Assembly (NCBI RefSeq): GCF_025857195.1
Contig: NZ_CP109787.1
Coordinates: 189,501-253,500, forward strand
Length of the DNA stretch: 64,000 nucleotides
Source of the DNA: Leisingera thetidis
GTDB taxonomy: Bacteria; Pseudomonadota; Alphaproteobacteria; Rhodobacterales; Rhodobacteraceae
Direction: 5' to 3'
The notes beneath the pieces were generated by a model that ran no database searches, was not told where the DNA came from, and saw nothing but the letters and a program-made list of their open reading frames with translations. The position numbers and the translations under genes were made by a program. Below are positions 28,383 through 39,979 of this stretch, in pieces (the first letter of the stretch is position 1; each line of letters begins with the position of its first letter).

Positions 28383-29140
28383 TACACAGCCCCCGCTTCT
28401 TTGAGTTTCTCAACCAGCTCGTCGACGGAGCCGACGATGATGCCTGCGGCGCGGGCCGGCGGCTCTTCGGTCTTGACGATTTCCAGGCGCGGCGTGACGT
28501 CGACGCCGTAATCGGCGGCGGTTTTCTCGTCCAGCGGCTTCTTCTTCGCCTTCATGATGTTCGGCAGCGACGCATAGCGCGGTTCGTTCAGGCGCAGGTC
28601 CACGGTGATGATGGCGGGCATCTTCACGGAAATGGTCTGCAGGCCGCCGTCGACTTCGCGGGTCACCTTGGCGGTGTCGCCTTCGATGTCCAGCTCGGAC
28701 GCGAAGGTGCCCTGGGACCAGCCCAGCAGCGCCGACAGCATCTGGCCGGTTGCGTTCATGTCGTTGTCGATCGCCTGCTTGCCGCAGAGCACGACGCCGG
28801 GCTGCTCTTCCTCGACCACTTTGGCGAGGATCTTGGCAACCGCCAGCGGCTCGATGTCGGTGTGCACGTCGTCGGCAGCAACCACCAGGATGGCGCGGTC
28901 CGCGCCCATGGCCAGCGCGGTGCGCAGGGTTTCCTGGGCCTGCTTCACGCCGATCGAAACCGCAACCACTTCGTCAGCCTTGCCGGCTTCCTTCAGGCGG
29001 ATGGCTTCTTCGACGGCGATTTCGTCGAAGGGGTTCATCGACATTTTCACGTTGGCGAGATCGACACCGCTGCCGTCCGCTTTGACGCGGACCTTCACGT
29101 TGTAGTCAATCACGCGCTTGACAGGCACGAGTACCTTCAT
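28382..29140 (-). CDS. etfB: Electron transfer flavoprotein subunit beta
   Basis: AMP-binding partner of EtfA. 252 residues from ATG 29140, with AAGGAGAG about ten bases upstream. It begins [19 protein letters not shown]. Conserved blocks are [52 protein letters not shown] and the ETF-beta signature [32 protein letters not shown]. The order etfB–etfA is standard. Upstream lie 285 bases and then the cobalamin adenosyltransferase gene on the same strand; the gap probably holds the etfBA promoter, but I found no clear -10/-35. Confidence 0.97.
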   Translation of the reverse strand: MKVLVPVKRVIDYNVKVRVKADGSGVDLANVKMSMNPFDEIAVEEAIRLKEAGKADEVVAVSIGVKQAQETLRTALAMGADRAILVVAADDVHTDIEPLAVAKILAKVVEEEQPGVVLCGKQAIDNDMNATGQMLSALLGWSQGTFASELDIEGDTAKVTREVDGGLQTISVKMPAIITVDLRLNEPRYASLPNIMKAKKKPLDEKTAADYGVDVTPRLEIVKTEEPPARAAGIIVGSVDELVEKLKEAGAV

Positions 29141-29425
29141 TTTGCGTTCTCTCCTTAACAAACGGCAAGCCGCCTTTGGGCGACTCCCCTCCATGCTCTC
29201 GCAGCGTTGATACCGGCTGGTGTGCGCTTGCAACAGGGCAAAATCGTCACGTTAGCGCACGCCGACGTCGCGTTCGCGCTTTTGGAACATCATTTTGGCA
29301 AGAATGTTTCCAGAGGGAAATCTGCCCGCCGGTGTCAGGCCGCCGCAAGCGCGGAAATGACGCGTTGCCTGCGGGATTGGCCAAAAACCGGCATGAAATG
29401 CCGAATCAACCCGGCGGCGGGCCGC

Positions 29426-29998
29426 TCAGCGGTTGGCGCCGGGCACCCATAGAACATCGTCCTTGCCGCCGTTGTTGGCCACGCGGGCCGCGACAAAGAA
29501 CCAGTCCGACAGCCGGTTCAGGTATTTCACGGCTGCCGGGTTCACGTCTTCGGCAGTGCTCAGGTCCGTGCACAGGCGTTCGGCGCGGCGCGCCACGGTG
29601 CGGCAGACGTGCAGATGCGCCGCCAGTTTCGAGCCGCCCGGCAGGATGAAGCTGCGCAGCGCCTGCAGATCCTTGTTCATGACGTCGATCTCGGCCTCCA
29701 GCCGCTCGACCTGCGCCGCCGCAATCCGCAGCGGCGGGTAGTCCGCCTCGGCGTCCTTTGCCATCTCCGGGCGGCACAGGTCGGCGCCCAGATCGAACAG
29801 GTCGTTCTGGATGCGCGCCAGGGCCGCGTCCATTTCGCCCTCCGCCTCCAGCCGGGCCACGCCGGCAAAGGAATTCAGTTCATCCGAGGTGCCATAGGCA
29901 GTGACCCGGGCCGAGTGTTTGGCCACGCGCTCGCCGTTGCCCAGGGCGGTTTCGCCCTTGTCGCCGGTGCGGGTGTAGATTTTGTTCAGAACGACCAT
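29426..29998 (-). CDS. Cob(I)yrinic acid a,c-diamide adenosyltransferase (PduO type)
   Basis: Adds the 5'-deoxyadenosyl group of ATP to cob(I)alamin to form coenzyme B12, needed by methylmalonyl-CoA and ethylmalonyl-CoA mutases. 190 residues forming the PduO five-helix bundle. ATP-binding N-terminal block NKIYTRTGDKGETALGNGERVAKHSARV (about 5–32), AYGTSDELNSFAG, and the C-terminal RRAERL / NRLSDWFFVAARVAN signature are all visible. The preceding small membrane-protein gene ends seven bases upstream, so both are on one transcript. The neighbouring ETF genes and the mcd-like gene suggest a role in the ethylmalonyl-CoA pathway, by inference. Confidence 0.93.
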   Translation of the reverse strand: MVVLNKIYTRTGDKGETALGNGERVAKHSARVTAYGTSDELNSFAGVARLEAEGEMDAALARIQNDLFDLGADLCRPEMAKDAEADYPPLRIAAAQVERLEAEIDVMNKDLQALRSFILPGGSKLAAHLHVCRTVARRAERLCTDLSTAEDVNPAAVKYLNRLSDWFFVAARVANNGGKDDVLWVPGANR

Positions 29999-30004
29999 TG
30001 CCGA

Positions 30005-30208
30005 TTATCCTCCCTGGCTGCGCAGGTAGACGTAGGACAGCAAGAGCACCACTGCAATGAATTGAAACAGGATGCGCAGGCGCATCATCTTGTTTGCATT
30101 CCTGCGGTTGAAGTCGCCGCCCTTGCCAAAACCGCCTATGCCGATGACCAGCGCCACAACCACGGCGGCCACCGCAGCCAGTGCCAGATAATACAGCGGA
30201 TCGCTCAT
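30005..30208 (-). CDS. Small twin-transmembrane protein, HIG1-like
   Basis: 67 residues from ATG 30208, chosen because GGGGGAC stands directly upstream; a TTG 12 bases earlier has no ribosome site. Two membrane helices at about 4–24 and 43–61 are joined by GGDFNRRNANKMMRLRILFQ. The N-K-M-M-R-x-R...Q pattern is the core of HIG_1_N proteins, which in mitochondria assist cytochrome oxidase assembly. The bacterial family is annotated as twin transmembrane protein; a respiratory role here is only an analogy. Seven bases separate it from the adenosyltransferase gene. Confidence 0.85.
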   Translation of the reverse strand: MSDPLYYLALAAVAAVVVALVIGIGGFGKGGDFNRRNANKMMRLRILFQFIAVVLLLSYVYLRSQGG

Positions 30209-30283
30209 CTTGTCCCCCAAAGCGCATCAATTCCGTTGGCCCCCGTCTATCCTGCGCGGCGGCAGTTGGCGACCGCGAATCCG

Positions 30284-31114
30284 TCAGCCGAGCCGCACCA
30301 GGATGCGGTCAATTGCCCGTGTGCTGAGGATCCGGCGCAGGAAACCGGCGATATGGGTGGGGGTGGTGACGTAGTACCGCGCGCGCGGCCGGCGGGATTC
30401 GCAGGCATGGGCCAGCTTGGCTGTCACCGCTGAGGCCGGCAGCTCGAACCGGTCGGGGCCGCTGCTTTCATAGAGCCGCTTCAGCAGGCGGGATTCGTAG
30501 AGATCCCGCCGCGGCGAGGATTGCCAGTCGATGAACCGCTCGAAATGCGGGATCGATTTCTCGCGGATTTTCGAGGTCACCGGCCCGGGTTCGATCAGCA
30601 CCATGTGAATGCCGGTGCCCTGCAGTTCGACCCGCAGCGTGTCGGTCAGCCCTTCCAGCGCATATTTCGTCGCCACATAGGCCCCGCGCCAGGGAAAGGA
30701 GACCAAGCCGAGAATCGAGGAGTTCTGCACGATCCGGCCATGACCCTGCGCCCGCATCACCGGGATCACCTGCCGGGTCAGCTCATGCCAGCCAAAGAAA
30801 TTGGCCTCGAAGATCGTGCGCAGGCCCTCCGTCGGCAGGTCCTCCACCGCGCCGGGCAGCCCGTGCGCGCCGTTGTTGAACAGTGCATCCAGGGTGCCGC
30901 CGGTGGCGTCCAGCACTTCGGCCAGGCCTGAGTCCATGCTGGCAGGATCGGTGTAGTCGATCCGCGGGCTTTCAAAGCCTTCGGCCCGCATCCGGTCGCA
31001 ATCGCGCTGCTGGCGGCAGGAGGCAAACACCCGCCAGCCGCGCTCGCGCATGCCGCGGGCCGCATCCAGGCCTATCCCCGAGGAACAGCCCGTAATCAGG
31101 ATGGATTTTTCCAC
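30284..31114 (-). CDS. Short-chain dehydrogenase/reductase (SDR)
   Basis: NAD(P)-dependent oxidoreductase of unknown substrate. 276 residues beginning at GTG 31114, with GAAGGGC upstream. The cofactor loop is TGCSSGIG (about 8–15), the structural NNGAHG motif is at about 79–84, the catalytic Ser is in NSSILG and the YxxxK pair in YVATKYALEG. The C-terminal region (about 200–276) contains basic RRPRARYYVTTPTHIAGFLRRIL, seen in SDRs near membranes. No pathway partner lies next to it. Confidence 0.88.
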   Translation of the reverse strand: MEKSILITGCSSGIGLDAARGMRERGWRVFASCRQQRDCDRMRAEGFESPRIDYTDPASMDSGLAEVLDATGGTLDALFNNGAHGLPGAVEDLPTEGLRTIFEANFFGWHELTRQVIPVMRAQGHGRIVQNSSILGLVSFPWRGAYVATKYALEGLTDTLRVELQGTGIHMVLIEPGPVTSKIREKSIPHFERFIDWQSSPRRDLYESRLLKRLYESSGPDRFELPASAVTAKLAHACESRRPRARYYVTTPTHIAGFLRRILSTRAIDRILVRLG

Positions 31115-31148
31115 TTCAGCGCCCTTCTGCCGGAAACCTCCGGTGCAG

Positions 31149-31772
31149 TTATGGGCGTTTCTTGCTCACCAGGGAAGCGGCAATCCAGCCAACGCGGCCA
31201 TTCGCGGGCGCGCGCAGGTGCAGCCAGCCGGTGCCGCTGTCCTCAATCACGATAACCTCGTCACCGCCCAGCAGGCGGGCGATCACCGGATAATTCGTGC
31301 CCGGCCCCTGGCGCATGTTCACCCGCGAGGCGCGGATGGTGCGGCGGTCCGCATGGGTTTCCGGCGCAGGCCGGTCCGGAACCGCGGCTGCCGCCGGTGC
31401 TGCCGTGATTGCCGCCAGCCCGCCGTCCAGCGAGGCAAGTTGCAAGGGGGCGGCTTCCGGCGCGCCTGAAAACGCGGTCTGAGTCGACGCCAGCACGCCG
31501 GATGCGTCCGCCAGCTGCTCGGCCGCCGCACGCCGCCGCAGGGACGGATCTGCGGCCGGACGGTCAGGCGCAGCGGTTTCGGTGCGGCGGGTCAGGACCG
31601 GCTGCGCGGTCAAGGAGGCCGCGGTGATTCTTTCCGGCAGCGGTGCAGGGGCAGCAGCTTTGGCGGCAACGGCAGGCTCAGGCCGTTTCGGGGGCTCGAA
31701 GCCGGCGCCTCCGCTCAGCTCGTAAAAACCCCACCCAAGAAAGGCGAAAGATACAAAAATAAAACGCGGCAT
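31149..31772 (-). CDS. SH3-domain protein with N-terminal membrane anchor
   Basis: 207 residues from ATG 31772, selected because a G-rich GGGGGGGA ribosome site lies upstream. A hydrophobic segment (FIFVSFAFLGWGFYEL, about 4–19) acts as signal or anchor, followed by a long Ala/Pro-rich linker (about 25–140). The C-terminal bacterial SH3 domain (about 143–203) shows RASRVNMRQGPGTNYPVIARLLGGDEVIVIED..GWLHLRA...GWIAASLV. SH3b domains of this kind bind cell-wall or other periplasmic ligands; the precise role is unknown. The gene diverges from parC. Confidence 0.82.
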   Translation of the reverse strand: MPRFIFVSFAFLGWGFYELSGGAGFEPPKRPEPAVAAKAAAPAPLPERITAASLTAQPVLTRRTETAAPDRPAADPSLRRRAAAEQLADASGVLASTQTAFSGAPEAAPLQLASLDGGLAAITAAPAAAAVPDRPAPETHADRRTIRASRVNMRQGPGTNYPVIARLLGGDEVIVIEDSGTGWLHLRAPANGRVGWIAASLVSKKRP

Positions 31773-32009
31773 AACCCGGTCCCCCCCAATCACCACCACA
31801 CGGCAGCTGCACAGAATTGCATTGGTTTGGAAATAAACGCGCGGCGCGGCTGCCTGGTTCCACTCTATCTAGTGCAAGTTAATGCGCGGGAAACAGGGGA
31901 GAGCCGGCCGGCTTCTCCCCGCAAGCTGCGCCGCCGCCGCCGTGCCGTGCCGTGCGAATTTCGCGCGCGCCCGCTTTACCAATCCGGGCGGCGGCAGTAT
32001 CACCAATCC

Positions 32010-34358
<2,349 letters not shown>

Positions 34359-34386
34359 GCGGCAGGTGCCTGCTGCCAGCCTGTGC

Positions 34387-34409
34387 CCCCCGCGCCACCC
34401 GCGCGGGGG
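34387..34409 (+). terminator. GC-rich hairpin after parC
   Basis: Eight-base stem CCCCCGCG (34387–34394) and CGCGGGGG (34402–34409), seven-base loop, 28 bases past the parC stop. It lacks a T-run, so it is either a weak terminator or an mRNA 3' stabiliser. Confidence 0.4.
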
Positions 34410-34485
34410 ATGCGGCTTCCGCCCCTTTACCCTGTGCTGCACACCCGGCTATCTGAACGGGACCAATTTCCGGAAGAGGACGCCC

Positions 34486-35085
34486 ATGATCCGCATTCTT
34501 GCCCTGCTTGCCTCTCTTGCCCTGCTTGCGGCCTGCGGCGAAACCCGGTTGGATGAGGCGCCCGAGGACCTGGGGGCCTTCCAGGCGCGGGTGACGCATG
34601 TCTATACCGAAAAAGCGCTGCAATGGCCGCTGTCGCGGAATGCGGAACACAGCGAATGGACCGTTCCGATCAAGAACGCGCTGGACACCCGCCTGCGGCG
34701 GTACGCGGGGGCGCAGGAATACGATGTGGCGGTGACGCTGGAGGGGTTCATGCTGGCCCCGCCCGGCGTGCCGGTGCTGTTCTCTCCCAAAAGCGCGGTT
34801 GTGGTGAACGTTTTTGTCTATGACGTTGCGGAAAAGAAATTCCTCGCCAGGAAGCACCAGATGGAGATCTTCGAAAGCACCACCGGCGAAAGCGCCCTCC
34901 TGGGCTCCGGCCATGCCCGCACCAAGGAACAGCAGATCCAGGGGCTGGCGGTCAACATTGCCGACAAAGTCGAGGAATGGATGGCAAAGCAGCACAAGCA
35001 GGAGGGCTGGTTTGCGCCGCGCCCGGCGGCGGAAAACGGCGGCAGCGCCGCCCCGGATGCCGCCGCGTCCGGCGCAGCGGCCTGA
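34486..35085 (+). CDS. Lipoprotein of unknown function
   Basis: 199 residues. A short signal with lipobox L-A-A-C ends at Cys16, giving a periplasmic or outer-membrane lipoprotein. The body has mixed alpha/beta character with VAVTLEGFMLAPPGVPVLFSPKSAVVVNVFVYD in the middle and a C-terminal Ala/Pro-rich tail (after residue 175). I do not recognise an enzymatic motif. GGAAGAGGA stands five bases before ATG 34486. It follows parC after 127 bases on the same strand and is the last gene before tuf. Confidence 0.8.
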   Translation: MIRILALLASLALLAACGETRLDEAPEDLGAFQARVTHVYTEKALQWPLSRNAEHSEWTVPIKNALDTRLRRYAGAQEYDVAVTLEGFMLAPPGVPVLFSPKSAVVVNVFVYDVAEKKFLARKHQMEIFESTTGESALLGSGHARTKEQQIQGLAVNIADKVEEWMAKQHKQEGWFAPRPAAENGGSAAPDAAASGAAA

Positions 35086-35121
35086 ACCTTGCGAAATCCG
35101 CCCCTGTCAAGCAGGAACGGG

Positions 35122-35150
35122 TTGATTTTTCCGCTCAAACCAAATAATCC
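35122..35150 (+). promoter_or_regulatory. Candidate promoter of the first tuf gene
   Basis: TTGATT at 35122–35127, a 17-base spacer and TAATCC at 35145–35150, about 60 bases upstream of the tuf start. The A/T-rich spacer end (AAACCAAA) also fits. No experimental evidence. Confidence 0.45.
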
Positions 35151-35209
35151 GCCCGCGCAGAGGAAACCGGGTCAACGCTGACCCCTCATTTCAAAAGGGC
35201 GCCTAACGC

Positions 35210-36385
35210 ATGGCTAAGGAAAAGTTTGAGCGTAATAAACCGCACGTCAACATCGGCACCATCGGCCACGTTGACCACGGCAAGACCACGCTGACCGCGG
35301 CAATCACCAAATATTTCGGTGACTTCAAAGCCTACGACCAGATCGACGGCGCGCCGGAAGAAAAAGCCCGCGGCATCACCATCTCGACCGCCCACGTCGA
35401 GTATGAGACCGAAGCGCGCCACTACGCCCACGTCGACTGCCCCGGCCACGCCGACTATGTGAAGAACATGATCACCGGCGCGGCGCAGATGGACGGCGCC
35501 ATCCTGGTGGTGAACGCCGCTGACGGCCCGATGCCGCAGACCCGCGAGCACATCCTGCTGGGCCGCCAGGTCGGCATCCCGAAGATGGTGGTGTTCATGA
35601 ACAAGGTGGACCAGGTCGACGACGAAGAGCTGCTCGAGCTGGTCGAAATGGAAATCCGCGAGCTGCTGTCCTCCTACGATTACCCGGGCGACGATATCCC
35701 GATCATCGCAGGCTCCGCTCTGGCGGCGATGGAAGGCCGCGACGACAACATCGGTTCCGAGAAGATCAAAGAGCTGATGGCGGCTGTTGATGACTACATC
35801 GACACCCCGGAGCGCGCCGTCGACCAGCCGTTCCTGATGCCGATCGAAGACGTGTTCTCGATCTCCGGCCGCGGCACCGTTGTGACCGGCCGTGTCGAGC
35901 GCGGTGTGATCAACGTCGGCGACTCGATCGAGATCGTCGGCATCCGCGACACCGCCACCACCACCTGCACCGGTGTGGAAATGTTCCGCAAGCTGCTGGA
36001 CCGCGGTGAAGCCGGCGACAACATCGGCGCGCTGCTGCGCGGCGTCGACCGTGACGGCGTCGAGCGCGGCCAGGTGCTGTGCAAGCCGGGTTCGGTGACC
36101 CCGCACACCAAGTTCGAGGCCGAGGCCTACATCCTGACCAAGGAAGAAGGCGGCCGCCACACGCCGTTCTTCGCGAACTACCGTCCGCAGTTCTACTTCC
36201 GCACCACCGACGTGACCGGCACCGTGACCCTGCCGGAAGGCACCGAGATGGTGATGCCGGGCGACAACCTGAAGTTCGACGTCGAGCTGATCGCGCCGAT
36301 CGCGATGGAAAACGGCCTGCGCTTCGCCATCCGCGAAGGCGGCCGCACCGTCGGCGCTGGCGTCGTTTCGAAAATCACCGAGTGA
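35210..36385 (+). CDS. tuf: Translation elongation factor Tu (copy 1)
   Basis: GTPase that brings aminoacyl-tRNA to the ribosome. 391 residues. G1 GHVDHGKT, switch I GITIST, DCPGH (G3), NKVD (G4) and GSAL (G5) are all present, followed by beta-barrel domains 2 and 3. The protein is identical to that of the copy at 59650. DNA differences are few and lie at the two ends: in the first codons (GAGCGTAATAAA here) and in the last ones (ATCACCGAGTGA here). The similarity continues about 95 bases past the stop. This copy starts the secE–nusG region rather than closing the str operon. Confidence 0.98.
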   Translation: MAKEKFERNKPHVNIGTIGHVDHGKTTLTAAITKYFGDFKAYDQIDGAPEEKARGITISTAHVEYETEARHYAHVDCPGHADYVKNMITGAAQMDGAILVVNAADGPMPQTREHILLGRQVGIPKMVVFMNKVDQVDDEELLELVEMEIRELLSSYDYPGDDIPIIAGSALAAMEGRDDNIGSEKIKELMAAVDDYIDTPERAVDQPFLMPIEDVFSISGRGTVVTGRVERGVINVGDSIEIVGIRDTATTTCTGVEMFRKLLDRGEAGDNIGALLRGVDRDGVERGQVLCKPGSVTPHTKFEAEAYILTKEEGGRHTPFFANYRPQFYFRTTDVTGTVTLPEGTEMVMPGDNLKFDVELIAPIAMENGLRFAIREGGRTVGAGVVSKITE

Positions 36386-36454
36386 TTTTGGAAACAGTGG
36401 CGGCAGGCGGTTTTCGCTAGAAAATCGCCGGGCGCCACACGGTTCTGAATACAG

Positions 36455-36482
36455 AAAGGGCCTCCCTCGGGAGGCCCTTTTT
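36455..36482 (+). terminator. Terminator of tuf copy 1
   Basis: Eleven-base stem AAAGGGCCTCC (36455–36465) and GGAGGCCCTTT (36470–36480), loop CTCG, with the T-run completing at 36482. The same hairpin with loop TTCG follows the other tuf copy at 60895. Confidence 0.92.
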
Positions 36483-36586
36483 GCTGCAGAGACCGGAAAC
36501 CGCCCCGGTCCCAGGCCCCCGGTCCCAGGTCCCACGTGCCGGAATTCCGGATCTGCGCACCGTTTCACCTGCGGGGAAACGGCGCC

Positions 36587-37297
36587 TCAGCCGGCATCTG
36601 CTTTCCGGTTTTCAATGCGGCGCCCGGCTGCCGTGTCGGCGTCGTCGGTGATCGCGTCCAGCGAGGCTTCCAGCCGCAGCCGCAGGGATTCGGCCTCTGC
36701 ATCGGTCGGCTTTTTCGGAACCTCATCCGTCCATTCCCGGCACATCAGCACACCGCGGGAAAACGGCAGCGGCAGCATCTGCTGGTCCCAGGTCGGCAGC
36801 CTGATCACCTTTTTCCCGGCAAATGCCACGGTGAACACCCGGCAGCCGGTCATCCGGGCCCAGACCACCGGCACCGTCGAGGACACCCGCGCAGGCCCGC
36901 GCGGCCCATCCGCGGCGATGCCGATCGAGCAGCCTTCCCGGGTGCGGCGCAGCACTTCGCGCGACAGCGCCACATGGCGCTTGTGGCTCGACATCGGGAT
37001 GGTCTCAAATCCCAGCCGCACCAGAATCTGCCCGGCCAGCCGCCCGGCGCGGGCCGCCGAGGTCAGCGCGCAGATCCGGCCCAGGGACGTGTCGAACAGA
37101 TACGGCGCCATGATCAGCCGCTGGTGCCACAGCACAAAGATCACCGGCTCGCCGCGGCGCACGCAGGCGTCCATCTCCTCAAACCCGCTGCGGCTCCAGC
37201 GCGAGGTGCGGAACGCGAAGCGGATATAGGCTGCAAACAGCCCTTCGATGGCACGGTTCACCCGGCGGCTGTCGGCGATTTTCTTTCTCAGGCTCAC
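36587..37297 (-). CDS. Lysophospholipid acyltransferase-like protein (DUF374 type)
   Basis: 236 residues from GTG 37297. It carries VIFVLWHQRLIMAPYLF (about 52–68), where the LWH replaces the NH of PlsC, and IGIAADGPRGPA (about 124–135), the conserved DGPRGP block of DUF374. Similar proteins act as lipid or lipid A-type acyltransferases, but the DUF374 branch is only partly characterised. It stands on the minus strand between tuf and tRNA-Trp, interrupting the usual tuf–tRNA-Trp–secE order. The basic N-terminus (SLRKKIADSRRVNRA) suggests membrane association. Confidence 0.82.
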   Translation of the reverse strand: MSLRKKIADSRRVNRAIEGLFAAYIRFAFRTSRWSRSGFEEMDACVRRGEPVIFVLWHQRLIMAPYLFDTSLGRICALTSAARAGRLAGQILVRLGFETIPMSSHKRHVALSREVLRRTREGCSIGIAADGPRGPARVSSTVPVVWARMTGCRVFTVAFAGKKVIRLPTWDQQMLPLPFSRGVLMCREWTDEVPKKPTDAEAESLRLRLEASLDAITDDADTAAGRRIENRKADAG

Positions 37298-37431
37298 GGT
37301 CTCACGCTCGTTTTCAAGGAATTGCTGGACACGCGGCCCGTTTCCGGCCCGTCATACCGTATGGTTCCGGCAGGGCAAAGCCCGCCGCCTGCAAACCGCC
37401 GTGCAGCGCGCAGAAAATCGGTTTTTACCTC

Positions 37432-37460
37432 TTGCCAGCGCGGCGCGGCTGCCGTAGGAC
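37432..37460 (+). promoter_or_regulatory. Candidate promoter of tRNA-Trp
   Basis: TTGCCA at 37432–37437, 17-base spacer, TAGGAC at 37455–37460, ending 12 bases before the tRNA. A very similar TTGCCA–17–TATAGG arrangement precedes rpsJ at 61810. The spacing to the mature 5' end is what a tRNA promoter should have. Confidence 0.5.
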
Positions 37461-37472
37461 ATGCCGCACCAC

Positions 37473-37548
37473 AGGGGTATAGCTCAGTTGGTAGAGCGAC
37501 GGTCTCCAAAACCGTAGGTCGCGGGTTCGAACCCTGCTGCCCCTGCCA
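37473..37548 (+). tRNA. tRNA-Trp (anticodon CCA)
   Basis: 76-base cloverleaf with encoded 3' CCA. Acceptor stem AGGGGTA pairs with TGCCCCT (one G-T pair), D-loop AGCTCAGTTGGTAGAGC, anticodon loop CTCCAAA with anticodon CCA, and T-arm GCGGGTTCGAACCCTGC. tRNA-Trp near tuf and secE is the conserved bacterial arrangement. Confidence 0.97.
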
Positions 37549-37614
37549 TTTCCCGGCCAGCATGAAATTCCGGCGCCGCCGTTCCGGGCAGGGCGCAGAG
37601 CCCGGGCACCGGTC

Positions 37615-39771
37615 TCAGCTGTGCTGCGGTCCTGCCGGGCCGGGGGCCAGGTGGTCCGGTTCCGCCCCTTGCAGATACCGGCCATAGGCAGCGTCATAGG
37701 CCTCCTCTGCTTGCCGTGCGAACCGCGAGGGGCTGAACACCGGCGCCTGCTGCTGCCGTTCCAGGAGCAGGCTGCGGAGCCTTGCGGCGGCTTCGGCATC
37801 GGTTGCCAGCTCAACGGCCTTGGCCTCATAGTCTTCGGTGTCCGCGGCAATCAGCCCGGGCAGCCCGGCGGCCTGCAGCAGGCTCGCCCCGGTGCGGGCA
37901 GCGAATTGCCGGCCTGGCAGCGTGAGCACCGGCACCCCGGCGGACAGCGCGTCCCGGGCGGCGGCGCAGGCATTGACCGTGAACGTGTCGAGAAACAGGT
38001 CCGCCAGCGGCAGGCGGGCGAGATGGCCGGCCCTGGCTGCGGGCGGCGCAAAGACCAGCCGGTCCGGATCGATCGCATCAGCGGCAGCGGCACGGCGCAG
38101 GTTCGACACCGAATGCTCCCCGTGGTCGAGAAGCCAGAGCACACTGCCCGGGGCGCGGTGCAGCAGGCGCATCCAGATGCCGAACTCGCGGGGCGTAATC
38201 TGGCTTGCGGCCGCAAAGCAGCCGAAGATGAAGGCGTCCGCCGGCAGGCCGCAGTCAGCCCGGCTGGGTGCGCCGGCCGGCTCGGATGCGGCGGGCAGCA
38301 TGGCCGAGAGGCCGTGGGGCAGACGCAGCAGGTGCTCGTTGTGATACCGCTCGCTGCCGGGCGGGCAGGTGACCGCATCGCTGATCAGGTAGTCGAACAC
38401 GGCGGTTCCCATGGTGCCAGGGTAGCCGGGCCAGGCGATATGCAGGGGCGCCAGCCGTGCAGAAAACGGATGCATCCGATTGCCCTGCGCGTAGCCCGAG
38501 AGGTCCACGGCAATATCCAGATGGTCGGCCTTGACCGCGGCAATCTCCTGGTCCGAGGCTGTCCCGTCAAGCTGCCTGAGCACTGATCCTGTCCGGCGGA
38601 TGTCTGCGGCGGTGCTTTCGGCAAGCCCCGGGCCGGTGACGTAGGCGCGGATTTCGAACCTGCTGCGGTCGTGGGCGGCCAGCATGGCGGCGTGCTGGCT
38701 CAGCACCGCCGTGCTGCTGGCGGCCGAGAAAAAGTAACCGATCCGCAGCCGGGCGGGCCTGTCGGGCGCCGCCGCCGTAGCCTGCGGCCCAGCGGCCGGG
38801 AACAGGTCGCTGGCAAAGGCCTGGGCGCGGGCGCGCAGCAAGTCCGGGTTGTCTTCCAGCAGCATCAGAGCGCTGGGGTCGCAGCCGCTGCCGCGCAGGC
38901 CCAGCTGGCGCCGGCACCCGCTGTATTCCCTGACCCAGCGCCAGTCGCTGAGCTCTGCCAGCACATGCAGCCGCTGGGTCCGGGCGCGGTCGTCGGCCGG
39001 GGAGATCTGCAAGACCCGGTCAAAGCAGGGCAGGGCGTCGGCAAAGCGGCCTTCGGCCTTGAGCAGCAGGCCGAGCTGGTAATGCGCTTCGGCCAGGTCC
39101 GGGTCCAGGCCGGCGGCATGGGTATAGTGCTCCTTGGCCTCGGCCGCGGCGCCGAGCTGGTCCAGAAGGCCGGCCAGGGCGAGGTGGAGGGCGGCATCGC
39201 CGGGGGCCAGTGCAACCGCTTTGCGCAAGGCCGCGGCTGCTGTGCGGCTGCGGCCCTGCAGGGACAGGGTTTCGGCCTTGCCGCGCAGCGCCGGCAGGCA
39301 GCCCGGGTTGAGCGTCAGGGCTTTTTCAAACAGGGCCATGGCGTTGTCAAACGCCCCGCGCGCGGCCTGCACGCGGCCCATGGCGGCATAGGTGCCGGCA
39401 GCGCGGGGATTGAGCCCGCAGGCCTTGTTCAGGCAGGTGGCGGCGTTGTCCAGATGCCCGGCGGACAGGTGGCAGCGGCCCAGGAAATCCCACAGGAAAT
39501 GCGATTCCCGGAAGGTCTGCAGCAGGGCTCCGCAGCTTTCCGCGGCCTCGAAGTGGCGGCCGTCTGCAAGGGTTGCCTCGAGATTGGCCTGGTGCACGGG
39601 GGACGGGTCCCGCTGCGACTGCAGCCGCTTGCGCAGCCCCTCCAGCGCTTTCTGGGCGCGGGTGTTCTTGGGGTTGCGGGTCAGGATGCCGGCATAGATC
39701 AGGGCGGCATCTTCAAGTTTGGCATCGCGTTCCAATTGTTCGGCCTGGGACAAGGAAAAAGCAGGGGTCAT
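37615..39771 (-). CDS. TPR protein with O-GlcNAc-transferase-like (GT41) domain
   Basis: 718 residues. The N-terminal half (about 1–275) is a run of tetratricopeptide repeats (for example NAATCLNKACGLNPRAAGTYAAMGRV, AMALFEKALTLNPGCLPALRGKAETL, DALPCFDRVLQISP). The C-terminal half (about 335–690) resembles SPINDLY/OGT glycosyltransferases: RLRIGYFFSAAS, DIAVDLSGYAQGNRM, FSARLAPLHIAWPGYPGTMG, and FGCFAAASQITPREFGIWMRLL, then RLPLADLFLDTFTVNACAAARDALSAGVPVLTLPG, the UDP-sugar site. It probably glycosylates proteins (flagellin or surface proteins in other bacteria), but the target is unknown. It starts downstream of tRNA-Trp on the opposite strand, separating it from secE. Confidence 0.87.
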   Translation of the reverse strand: MTPAFSLSQAEQLERDAKLEDAALIYAGILTRNPKNTRAQKALEGLRKRLQSQRDPSPVHQANLEATLADGRHFEAAESCGALLQTFRESHFLWDFLGRCHLSAGHLDNAATCLNKACGLNPRAAGTYAAMGRVQAARGAFDNAMALFEKALTLNPGCLPALRGKAETLSLQGRSRTAAAALRKAVALAPGDAALHLALAGLLDQLGAAAEAKEHYTHAAGLDPDLAEAHYQLGLLLKAEGRFADALPCFDRVLQISPADDRARTQRLHVLAELSDWRWVREYSGCRRQLGLRGSGCDPSALMLLEDNPDLLRARAQAFASDLFPAAGPQATAAAPDRPARLRIGYFFSAASSTAVLSQHAAMLAAHDRSRFEIRAYVTGPGLAESTAADIRRTGSVLRQLDGTASDQEIAAVKADHLDIAVDLSGYAQGNRMHPFSARLAPLHIAWPGYPGTMGTAVFDYLISDAVTCPPGSERYHNEHLLRLPHGLSAMLPAASEPAGAPSRADCGLPADAFIFGCFAAASQITPREFGIWMRLLHRAPGSVLWLLDHGEHSVSNLRRAAAADAIDPDRLVFAPPAARAGHLARLPLADLFLDTFTVNACAAARDALSAGVPVLTLPGRQFAARTGASLLQAAGLPGLIAADTEDYEAKAVELATDAEAAARLRSLLLERQQQAPVFSPSRFARQAEEAYDAAYGRYLQGAEPDHLAPGPAGPQHS

Positions 39772-39918
39772 GGCGTCCTATCTCACTGTAATCGCGCAAT
39801 CCGGCCCGGCGGCGCAGCCGGCCGCACGGGAGCGCCTGATCCATTTTTGCCGGAAATGAATTAAAATTGGATTGACCCTGCGGGCGCAGCCCGTGCAGCA
39901 GGAGGGGCGGTGCAGGGC

Positions 39919-39946
39919 TTGAATTCACGGGCGCCACCGGTTACAT
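39919..39946 (+). promoter_or_regulatory. Candidate promoter of secE
   Basis: TTGAAT at 39919–39924, 16-base spacer, TTACAT at 39941–39946, 34 bases upstream of secE. Needed in this genome because the OGT-like gene separates secE from tRNA-Trp and tuf. Consensus match is moderate. Confidence 0.4.
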
Positions 39947-39979
39947 CGCCGTGACTGCTAGCAGAGAGACACCCCCAGC

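Noticed and set aside
37473..37548. tRNA-Trp as an integration site for a genomic island carrying the GT41 gene.
   Set aside because: No integrase, no repeat of the tRNA 3' end was seen nearby, and the neighbouring genes look chromosomal.
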